NCBI GenBank assembly: GCA_905372265.1
Contig: CAJPOL010000091.1
Span: 1-6,666 of the forward strand
Origin: an uncultured Treponema sp.
Lineage (GTDB): Bacteria > Spirochaetota > Spirochaetia > Treponematales > Treponemataceae
Direction of reading: 5' to 3'
Length of the DNA: 6,666 nt
Positions 1 to 5,396 of this stretch are shown here, piece after piece (the stretch's first letter is position 1; each line of letters starts with the position of its first letter). A program made the translations under genes and the position numbers. The notes beneath the pieces are model-generated. The model ran no database searches, was not told the DNA's origin, and saw only the letters and a program-made list of their open reading frames with translations.

Positions 1-684
1 ATTCACGAGCTGGTAAAGTCGGGCGATGTTACGGTGGTTGAGCGTAAGCGGCTCGACAAAATAATGGCGGAATATGCGTTTCAGTCAAGCCCCTTTGTAG
101 ACATTAAAACCGCTAAAAAACTGGGTAAGGGGCTTGGGGCGGACTGTATCATAGTCGGGACGGTTGCCGCGCTCGGCTGTCCCCTGTACATTACTGCCCG
201 CATGGTTGATGTGGAAAAAGGCACGATTCTGCATTCCGCCAAAATGACGCTCAATTACTGGAGCGATTATGAGCAAAAACTGCCCGCCTTTGCCGCCGAA
301 TGCGTACGCAAAATGCCGGCGCCCAATTATTTTACCGGCGTATGGACAGGTACCCTTTCCGGCGATGATTTTGAAGATTATTACGAAATCAGCTTCGGCG
401 AAAAATCAAAATGCACTGTAAAAGTAACCAGCACAAGTCCGCTCGGCGTTGAAACCGTACAGGAAGCCAGCGGCACCTACAGCTGTGCGTCCGACTCTTT
501 TTCGGGCGGCAAAATGTTCCGGCTCAATGCCGTATTCAAAGGGGCAACCGTGCCGCACTTGCGCAAAATAGAATGGGCATACCCCATCTCAATGAACGCT
601 GCAAAAAACGCATTCAGCATAAACATCTACCCCAACTCCAAAAAAGACACGCTCGTCCGGCTCACCTTAAACAAAACGGAGTAA
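1..684 (+). CDS. CsgG/LpoB-like protein, C-terminal part (5' end outside window)
   Basis: The frame is open from base 1, so the gene begins upstream; 227 residues are visible before the TAA stop. Residues 12-80 resemble the second half of the CsgG/LpoB-type domain: a VVERKRLDKIM segment, a helix with an AKKLGKGLGAD pattern, a hydrophobic CIIVGTV strand, then ITARMVDVEKGTIL, the usual 'is the marker inherited in the lipoprotein' strand pair of this fold. Family members are envelope lipoproteins acting in secretion, flagellar or cell-wall functions, but the signal peptide and lipobox that would place this one are missing here. Residues about 110-227 form a separate, beta-rich, Gly/Ser/Thr-rich domain that begins at a FTGVWTGTLSG segment and looks like a small beta-barrel or sandwich; I do not recognise it. 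An internal GTG at 34 is not a credible start, since the domain continues upstream of it. The family call is fairly firm; the specific function is unknown. Confidence 0.7.
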   Translation: MHELVKSGDVTVVERKRLDKIMAEYAFQSSPFVDIKTAKKLGKGLGADCIIVGTVAALGCPLYITARMVDVEKGTILHSAKMTLNYWSDYEQKLPAFAAECVRKMPAPNYFTGVWTGTLSGDDFEDYYEISFGEKSKCTVKVTSTSPLGVETVQEASGTYSCASDSFSGGKMFRLNAVFKGATVPHLRKIEWAYPISMNAAKNAFSINIYPNSKKDTLVRLTLNKTE

Positions 685-696
685 AGTGGCGGGTCA

Positions 697-774
697 CCCG
701 GCGTATATCGGCAATGGAGCGCCTGCATCATCGGTACGGACGGGGAATCCGGAAAAACTACCGATATATGCGGG
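697..774. repeat. Nested inverted repeats in convergent intergenic gap
   Basis: Arms at 697-711 (CCCGGCGTATATCGG) and 761-774 (CCGATATATGCGGG) are imperfect inverted copies. Inside them, ATCGGTA (730-736) pairs perfectly with TACCGAT (759-765), and CGGA (737-740) with TCCG (748-751). The arms overlap at 761-765, so the 697-711 and 730-736 pairings are mutually exclusive in part. A further small palindrome (GCGGG-N5-CCCGC) sits at 770-784. The role is unknown: part of a terminator region or a degenerate intergenic repeat. Confidence 0.5.
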
Positions 775-782
775 CATTGCCC

Positions 783-811
783 GCTGCCTATCTCAAAAGC
801 AGACAGGCAGC
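783..811. terminator. Probable bidirectional terminator hairpin between convergent genes
   Basis: An 11-base-pair stem (783-793 with 801-811, one G-T type mismatch at 790/804) closes a 7-base loop. It lies between the stop of the plus-strand CsgG-like gene (684) and the stop of the minus-strand YhcH gene (828), where a shared terminator is expected. On the plus strand a T-rich stretch (TTTTCTTT) follows at 820-827, about eight bases after the stem, so it is not a textbook intrinsic terminator. On the minus strand the next structure is another palindrome rather than a T-run. Confidence 0.45.
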
Positions 812-827
812 CCCAGCGCTTTTCTTT

Positions 828-1286
828 CTATAACAGAACTTTTATAATACCTTTTCTGACGGGAAGCGGGCAGCCTGCTTTCACCTGCAATGCGGTTCTA
901 TGAATATCCTCAGGAAATGCGATCAAATAGGCATCTTTTTGGAGGATAATATGCTGCTGAGCAGCTCCTTCCAGCTCCATAAAATCCGTTTCGGCATTGT
1001 ATTCCTGTTTCACGCGCATAGCGGAAGAAGGCGAAACATCAATAATTTCTTCTCCTTCAATCATAAAATGAATATCAATGTATTTGCGGTGCCCTTCCCA
1101 GACCCGCTCGGATTCTACCGTCGTACTATACGAACAGACATTACAGAACAGCTCCGACCCGCGGATAGGATTTTTTCCTTCCTGCAATGCCGCTAAATCA
1201 GCCGTTTGCAGCCACTTCAATGCCTCGGCTACCCTGCTCCCTAAGCCGTCATAGCGCGCGGCATCTTTGATCATACCGATAACCAT
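828..1286 (-). CDS. YhcH/YjgK/YiaL (DUF386) family protein
   Basis: A 152-residue protein, close to the usual length of about 150 for this cupin-like family, which includes E. coli YhcH (NanQ, N-acetylneuraminate anomerase), TabA and EbgC. The family signature is clear: W63 followed by EGHRKYIDIHF (64-74), then the EGEE stretch at 77-80, and FPEDIHR at 124-130. The histidines at 66, 73 and 129 and an acidic residue near 79 are the likely metal ligands. No signal peptide is seen, so it should be cytoplasmic. The start at 1286 is chosen over an upstream in-frame ATG at 1325 because an AGGAGG lies six bases before it and the extra 13 residues do not fit the family. It follows the flotillin gene by 48 bases on the same strand and is probably cotranscribed. 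Family assignment is firm; the actual sugar substrate, and whether it is an anomerase at all, is not shown. No sialic-acid genes are visible nearby. Confidence 0.9.
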   Translation of the reverse strand: MVIGMIKDAARYDGLGSRVAEALKWLQTADLAALQEGKNPIRGSELFCNVCSYSTTVESERVWEGHRKYIDIHFMIEGEEIIDVSPSSAMRVKQEYNAETDFMELEGAAQQHIILQKDAYLIAFPEDIHRTALQVKAGCPLPVRKGIIKVLL

Positions 1287-1292
1287 ACTGAT

Positions 1293-1298
1293 CCTCCT
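1293..1298 (-). promoter_or_regulatory. Ribosome binding site of the YhcH-family gene
   Basis: A perfect AGGAGG on the minus strand, six bases before the ATG at 1286. It decides the start against the longer reading frame beginning at 1325, and indicates independent translation of the second gene of the pair. Confidence 0.85.
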
Positions 1299-1334
1299 AA
1301 AAAATATATGGGAACCTCTCAACACTTAATGCGT

Positions 1335-2846
1335 TTATTCTTCGGTCTCATCGGAATCGGCAGCGGAAGGTTCGTCCGGCCGCTGTGCAGCATTACCGGC
1401 CGACAGCTTTCCGCCCAAAAAACCGGCGATGATAGACTTTACATCCAATCCGGTCGCTTCTGCCGCGCCGTCAAAAATCTGGTTGGCTGTTCCGATAATA
1501 TCCTTCATCATTTTTGTATTATTACCGTCGCCGTACATCACAATCTTTTCTACCTTAGAAAGCGGTTCGGCAATATGTTTTGCCACCTCCGGCAGCGAGT
1601 TGAAATACATTTCCATAATCGCCGCTTCGCCCATTTTTTTCATAGCTTCCGCTTTCTTGTCGATACCTTCAGCCTCGCTTAGAACTTTCGCCTTAATACC
1701 TTCCGCCTCAGCAAGCGCTTTCAGCTTTATCGCCTCCGCCTCCGCTTCTCCTTTCGCCTTAATACCGGCAGCTTCCTGCTCAACCGAATAACGGGCTGCC
1801 TCCGCCTGAGCTTTTAAAGCCTCCGCCCGTTTTTTTTCTTCATACACCGCCGCCTCAGCTTCCTTTTGCCGCGTATACAGATGAGCATCGGCGCGCTGTT
1901 GTGCCTCAAACTTGTCGGCTTCGGCCTTTTTTTTCACCTGAGCATTGAGGGCTTGTTCAGCAGCTTCGGCTTCTTTCTCCTTGAGGATGATAATCTGCTG
2001 CTGTTTTGCAATTTCCGCTTTTACGGTATTTTCTTCAATCGTTTTGCGCTGTTCCTGCTTCTGAATTTCACCGGCGGCATCAGCTTCCGCTTTTTTGGTG
2101 TCGCTCAGTTTTTTCAGCTCCGACTGCTTAATAACCAACTCATTTTCACGCTCGGCTATTTCCTGCGCAGCCTTCACTTTTGCCTCATTCGCACGGCTAT
2201 TTGCCGCGGCCTGAGCCATCGCTATATCCCGTTCCGCTTCGGCCCGCGCAATTTGAGCGGATTTTCTAATCTGTTCAATATTATCAATACCGAGATTGGT
2301 GATAACCGATTCATTATCCGTAAAATTCTGCACATTGAATGAAATAATATCGAGTCCCATTGCAGCAAGATCAGGCTCGGTATTGTTTTTAACCAGTTCC
2401 GCGAACTTCTGCCGGTCATTGACCATCTCTTGCAAAGTCATTTTGCCGACAATTTCACGCATATTGCCTTCCAGAACTTCCCGCGCGATACGTCCGATAC
2501 TGTCGCTTTTTAAATTCAAAAAGTTTTTTGTCGCATGTTCCAGCTTATCCGGTTCAATGGAAATTTTTATATTAACAATGGCATCTACCATAATATTGAT
2601 ATAGTCGGCTGTCGGAACCGAAGAAGATGTTTTAACATCGATGGGGATCAGCCCTAATGCGAGATGATCTTTCCGTTCAAAAAACGGTACCCTGATTCCC
2701 GCTTGGCCGATTAAAAAACGTTTCCGTTTTTTTAAGCCGGAAATGATAACTGCCTCATCGGGAGCAGCTTTTACATATCCGATAAGAATAATCACAGCAG
2801 CTAACACGACTACGCATCCGATCAGCGCATACAAAAATATATGCAT
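1335..2846 (-). CDS. Flotillin-like SPFH/band 7 membrane scaffold protein (FloT/YuaG type)
   Basis: A 503-residue protein, near the roughly 510 of Bacillus FloT. Bacterial flotillins form membrane-associated oligomeric scaffolds that organise lipid microdomains and affect fluidity and protein placement. Residues 3-25 are one hydrophobic segment, followed by AAPDEAVIISG (27-37), matching the flotillin N-terminus. The SPFH domain spans about 28-190 and contains the conserved AREVLEGNMREIVGKMT stretch (121-137) and DLAAMGLDIISFNV (159-172). Residues about 190-410 are a long Ala/Glu/Lys-rich coiled coil, ending in four 11-residue repeats (359-402). A conserved-looking AAIMEMYFNSLPEVAKHIAEPLSKVEKI block (408-435) follows, then a Gly-rich part and an acidic tail (489-503). 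The start at 2846 is set by AGGAGG six bases upstream; an ATG at 2897 would add 17 residues of no family character. No NfeD partner gene is adjacent; the next gene is a YhcH-family protein. Confidence 0.93.
   Translation of the reverse strand: MHIFLYALIGCVVVLAAVIILIGYVKAAPDEAVIISGLKKRKRFLIGQAGIRVPFFERKDHLALGLIPIDVKTSSSVPTADYINIMVDAIVNIKISIEPDKLEHATKNFLNLKSDSIGRIAREVLEGNMREIVGKMTLQEMVNDRQKFAELVKNNTEPDLAAMGLDIISFNVQNFTDNESVITNLGIDNIEQIRKSAQIARAEAERDIAMAQAAANSRANEAKVKAAQEIAERENELVIKQSELKKLSDTKKAEADAAGEIQKQEQRKTIEENTVKAEIAKQQQIIILKEKEAEAAEQALNAQVKKKAEADKFEAQQRADAHLYTRQKEAEAAVYEEKKRAEALKAQAEAARYSVEQEAAGIKAKGEAEAEAIKLKALAEAEGIKAKVLSEAEGIDKKAEAMKKMGEAAIMEMYFNSLPEVAKHIAEPLSKVEKIVMYGDGNNTKMMKDIIGTANQIFDGAAEATGLDVKSIIAGFLGGKLSAGNAAQRPDEPSAADSDETEE
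1641..1772 (-). repeat. Four tandem 11-residue (hendecad) repeats within the flotillin coiled coil
   Basis: Residues 359-402 divide into AAGIKAKGEAE, AEAIKLKALAE, AEGIKAKVLSE and AEGIDKKAEAM. Each begins A(A/E), has Ile at position four and Lys at position five. An 11-residue period suggests a right-handed or straight helical bundle rather than the ordinary seven-residue coiled coil, as is seen in membrane- or assembly-forming stalks. The function is inferred from the periodicity only. Confidence 0.75.
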
Positions 2847-2852
2847 AACACA

Positions 2853-2858
2853 CCTCCT
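2853..2858 (-). promoter_or_regulatory. Ribosome binding site of the flotillin gene
   Basis: AGGAGG on the minus strand, six bases upstream of the ATG at 2846. Its strength and spacing fix this start rather than the in-frame ATG at 2897. Confidence 0.85.
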
Positions 2859-2887
2859 CAAGCGAAATTCCGCGGGCGTCTCTAAAA

Positions 2888-2896
2888 CGTATACCA
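2888..2896 (-). promoter_or_regulatory. Possible extended -10 element for the flotillin-YhcH unit
   Basis: The minus strand reads TGGTATACG, an extended -10 pattern (TGn plus TATACG), about 42 bases upstream of the flotillin start. No convincing -35 box lies at 16-18 bases, which is tolerated by extended -10 promoters. A second candidate, TATACT, lies at 2898-2903. Both are weak calls made by eye. Confidence 0.3.
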
Positions 2897-2975
2897 TAGT
2901 ATAACCTGAAACGGCAGGCTATGTATATCAGATCGGCAGAGCAAACGCATCAGCCGTTCTCTATGATATTTTGAG

Positions 2976-2991
2976 GGGGGACGTCTCCCCC
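2976..2991. repeat. GC-rich 6-bp hairpin in the flotillin upstream gap
   Basis: GGGGGA (2976-2981) and TCCCCC (2986-2991) pair perfectly around a four-base loop. It lies between the larger hairpin at 3004-3087 and the flotillin promoter region. There is no T-run after it on either strand, so a simple intrinsic terminator is not supported. It could be a pause site, an mRNA stabiliser or part of a repeated intergenic element. Confidence 0.5.
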
Positions 2992-3003
2992 TACGCTCCA
3001 TAA

Positions 3004-3087
3004 AAGACTGCTGCTGTTAAGAGTAGCTGCGCAAGGATTTTCGGTTACCCTCAAATCTTGCTGCTGCTTCATACGGGCAGCAGTCTT
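3004..3087 (-). terminator. Large imperfect hairpin downstream of the SDR gene, probable operon terminator
   Basis: Perfect 11-base arms, AAGACTGCTGC and GCAGCAGTCTT on the minus strand (3087-3077 and 3014-3004), enclose 62 bases. Within them, GCAAGATTT (about 3061-3053) pairs with AAATCCTTGC (about 3039-3030) with one bulge, giving a long branched stem. The 3' arm is followed by TTT on the minus strand. It lies 34 bases after the stop of the short-chain dehydrogenase gene, the last of the ychF operon, so termination is the simplest reading; the T-run is short. Confidence 0.5.
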
Positions 3088-3121
3088 GTTATTCCGCTAC
3101 CCCCTATCTGCTTCGCTGTGT

Positions 3122-3919
3122 CTAACGGTGCGGGCGTTTACAATGATTAAAGGTATATGCGGCGCAGGCGTATTTACCGATCAGCCGGCTCAAAAAAGCC
3201 GTAAACTTCCATTTCAGCGTCATAACGGCAATCGGCTTCCGCTTAACAACGCTCTTTAAACAGTGCCTAACAACTGAACGGCTGGGAAGCCCATGCAGCA
3301 CCTCTTTCCGCGCGCCGCCAGAGGCAACTGCGGCGAATTCCGTACTGACAGGCCCCGGACACAATGCACAGACGGTGATACCGCGCGGCTTTAACTCGGC
3401 TGCAAGAGCAACCGAAAAGCTCAAGACAAACGCCTTAGTAGCTCCGTACACGGCAAAATTGCCGAGCGGCATAAACGAGGCAAGGCTCGCCGTGTTTACT
3501 ATCACGGAGCCGCTGCTCATAAACGGTAAGGCTGCGCCGCAGAATCCTGTCAATGCGGTGCAATTTACATCGATCATATCCAGCTCGCGCTCAAGCTCGG
3601 TTTCTTCAAACGGGCCGTATGTTCCGAACCCCGCATTATTTATCAGCGCTGCAACCGTAAAATCGCCGTGTTCGGCCTTTGCAGCGGCAAGCATGGCGGC
3701 AAAGCGTTTGACCCCGCTTTTTCCCGCAATATCCATTGCCTCAATACGGACAGCAGGAGCAGCGTTCCGTTTTCTTATTTCCGCTGCAAGAGCGGTAAGC
3801 CGGTCTTCCCGCCGGGCAAGCAGCCACAGCTCATCAGCCTTAATAAAATCATTCAGCATCAGGGAAAAATCATATCCCATCCCGGAACTTGCGCCCGTAA
3901 TAATTGCAATGCGTTTCAT
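3122..3919 (-). CDS. Short-chain dehydrogenase/reductase (classical SDR)
   Basis: A 265-residue cytoplasmic oxidoreductase with all classical SDR landmarks: the TGASSGMG nucleotide-binding loop at 8-15, NNAG at 94-97, a structural Asn at 119, catalytic Ser145, and YGATK (Tyr158, Lys162), with the normal 13-residue Ser-Tyr distance. PGPVSTEF (188-195) follows. Arginines at 36-37 after the second strand suggest NADP(H) rather than NAD(H). The overall pattern resembles DltE/YqjQ-type SDRs of unknown substrate. The C-terminal 60 residues are Lys/Arg/Cys-rich and diverge from the core. The ATG follows directly on the TAA stop of the dipeptidase gene, so translation is probably coupled; only a weak GGA lies before it, inside the upstream gene. 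The catalytic apparatus is intact; the substrate cannot be told from sequence. Confidence 0.92.
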   Translation of the reverse strand: MKRIAIITGASSGMGYDFSLMLNDFIKADELWLLARREDRLTALAAEIRKRNAAPAVRIEAMDIAGKSGVKRFAAMLAAAKAEHGDFTVAALINNAGFGTYGPFEETELERELDMIDVNCTALTGFCGAALPFMSSGSVIVNTASLASFMPLGNFAVYGATKAFVLSFSVALAAELKPRGITVCALCPGPVSTEFAAVASGGARKEVLHGLPSRSVVRHCLKSVVKRKPIAVMTLKWKFTAFLSRLIGKYACAAYTFNHCKRPHR

Positions 3920-5359
3920 TTACAGATTCTTATCCATCGTAAAACTCAGCTTTGAGTATTTAAACGATTCCATCATCAAATGAGCAATGAGGTCTTTTGT
4001 TTTTTGTATGATGTAAGCGGCCGTTTTTTCGTTTTCCGCTGTAAGAAAATCGGTAAGTTTTTCACCGCTCAGCGTTTTCCCCGCTTGATCAATTTCGTGA
4101 AGGCGTCTGAATCCGTAGGCTTGCATATCGTATAGGTAAGCGCTGTTTGCTTCGCGGAATTCGGTATAGTGATTTTCGGTAAGGCAGCCGAGTATTTTGA
4201 AGAGCCAGTACGCATTATCAAGCGAAACGGCAGCGCTCTTTTTTTTGTAGATTTTCGGCGTGTCATTGACATTCGTAAAAAAAGGTACATACGGTGTAAA
4301 GGCGGTCGTTCCGAATGCAAGCCACTGAACTCCGGCCAGTCCTGCCGGCACATCCGAGCGCAGCTGGAGAATGTGCGATTCAGCCGTGCGGGAAAGAGAA
4401 ATAGCTCTAAACCGTGTTTTTTCATAGCTGCTGCCGGATACGCCGATGGGGTCGTACACTGTTTCGTTATAGTGCGAACTTAAAATATACTGAATATCTT
4501 CCACCGAGATAAGCCGGTTCGCTTTTCTGATAAACGGTATGTCGTTGGAAATCGGGCTTTGTTCTATTTCGGGGTTAAGATATTTTTGAGCGAACCATGC
4601 GCGCGGCGTATTGTATACGCGGTCTTTTTCGGTTGAGGTACCGAAAATGTGCCGGAAATTGAAAACGCCTCTATCCGGATTGAGTTTATGTTCTTCTACG
4701 AATGATTGGATACCGTCTGCCCACATAAAATCCCGATCATTTGAAAAATCAATCGTTTCAATACTGACTTGATTAGGAGCAACGGCATAGCAGTCATCGG
4801 GAATGCGTTGCGCAACCCAATAATGTCCGCAAGGGATTTCCATGTACCATGCTTCGTTAGGGTCGGCAAAAAGAATGCCGTTGCCCTCTGCGGAACCGTG
4901 CGCTGCAATCAGTTTTCCGAGAAAAGCGACCCCTTCCCGTGCGGAGCCGATAAACGGCGCAACAATACTGTTAATGGCATCTTCCGCAATGCCGTCCGGT
5001 ACCAGCGGATCATAGGCGAGCACGCGCGGATTACCGTATACGCTTTCGGTTGAGCTGACTGCAATATTTTTCTCGTTGATACCGGCTTCGCCGTATTCTC
5101 CCTCCGCACCCTTTTGCAGCGGAAACGCTTGCGGTACGGAAGTGCAGCGCAGCGCTTTACTCGGCAGAGAAACCGTAACGCCGGTGTTTTTGGAGGTGTA
5201 GGTTCTGTTATTCACCTCGCTTGCGGGCATCAGCGTAAAGAGCTTAGGCGAGACCGCCTCATGAAAATCTTCATTGCGGGCAATGAGTACGGAACCGTCG
5301 ATAGAGGCTTTTTTTCCGACCAAAAGAGACGTACAGGCCTGATGTTTTGCAGTGTTCAT
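3920..5359 (-). CDS. C69-family (U34) dipeptidase, PepD-like
   Basis: A 479-residue Ntn-hydrolase of the C69 dipeptidase family, matching the usual length of about 470-500. The N-terminus carries the family hallmark: Cys9 in ACTSLLVGKKASIDGS, followed by ARNED at 27-31. In the family, short propeptide removal exposes this Cys as the N-terminal nucleophile; here the propeptide would be eight residues. The GEAGINEKNIAVSSTES stretch and the PDGIAEDAI stretch downstream are also typical. It has no signal peptide, so it should be a cytoplasmic enzyme that hydrolyses dipeptides, a sensible role in a peptide-fermenting organism. The start at 5359 is chosen because GGGAGA lies seven bases before it and Cys sits just after it; the frame stays open to 5626 but only inside ychF. 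The gap after ychF is 37 bases. The downstream SDR starts immediately after the stop. Confidence 0.92.
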   Translation of the reverse strand: MNTAKHQACTSLLVGKKASIDGSVLIARNEDFHEAVSPKLFTLMPASEVNNRTYTSKNTGVTVSLPSKALRCTSVPQAFPLQKGAEGEYGEAGINEKNIAVSSTESVYGNPRVLAYDPLVPDGIAEDAINSIVAPFIGSAREGVAFLGKLIAAHGSAEGNGILFADPNEAWYMEIPCGHYWVAQRIPDDCYAVAPNQVSIETIDFSNDRDFMWADGIQSFVEEHKLNPDRGVFNFRHIFGTSTEKDRVYNTPRAWFAQKYLNPEIEQSPISNDIPFIRKANRLISVEDIQYILSSHYNETVYDPIGVSGSSYEKTRFRAISLSRTAESHILQLRSDVPAGLAGVQWLAFGTTAFTPYVPFFTNVNDTPKIYKKKSAAVSLDNAYWLFKILGCLTENHYTEFREANSAYLYDMQAYGFRRLHEIDQAGKTLSGEKLTDFLTAENEKTAAYIIQKTKDLIAHLMMESFKYSKLSFTMDKNL

Positions 5360-5366
5360 TGTGAAA

Positions 5367-5372
5367 TCTCCC
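5367..5372 (-). promoter_or_regulatory. Ribosome binding site of the C69 dipeptidase gene
   Basis: GGGAGA on the minus strand, seven bases upstream of the ATG at 5359. It overlaps an upstream in-frame ATG at 5374 (giving MGDFT before the chosen Met), which has no site of its own, and so favours the shorter protein. Confidence 0.7.
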
Positions 5373-5376
5373 ATAA

Positions 5377-5389
5377 AAGCGTATCGCTT
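5377..5389 (-). other. Small hairpin between ychF and the dipeptidase gene
   Basis: AAGCG-ATA-CGCTT on the minus strand gives a 5-bp stem with a three-base loop, followed by TT, in the 37-base gap after the ychF stop. It is too weak for a strong terminator; it may attenuate or simply shape the intergenic mRNA. It lies just upstream of the dipeptidase ribosome site. Confidence 0.3.
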
Positions 5390-5396
5390 CAACTTT

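Noticed and set aside
573..833. 86-codon plus-strand frame over the convergent gap
   Set aside because: It starts inside the CsgG-like gene in another frame, has no ribosome site, an Arg/His-rich composition, and covers the inverted repeats of the gap.
1866..2342. Open frame of 158 codons on the plus strand
   Set aside because: It is the complement of the flotillin coiled coil; its Phe/Leu-rich content is what Glu/Lys/Ala codons give on the opposite strand. It is not a real membrane protein.
2847..3121. A tRNA or known riboswitch in the flotillin upstream gap
   Set aside because: No cloverleaf with a T-loop consensus and no recognisable riboswitch core is visible; only the hairpins described are supported.
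3375..3983. Open frame of 202 codons on the plus strand
   Set aside because: It lies antisense to the SDR and dipeptidase genes, has a Ser/Ala-rich low-complexity composition typical of a reversed coding frame, and shows no ribosome site or family motif. The minus-strand SDR has complete catalytic motifs.
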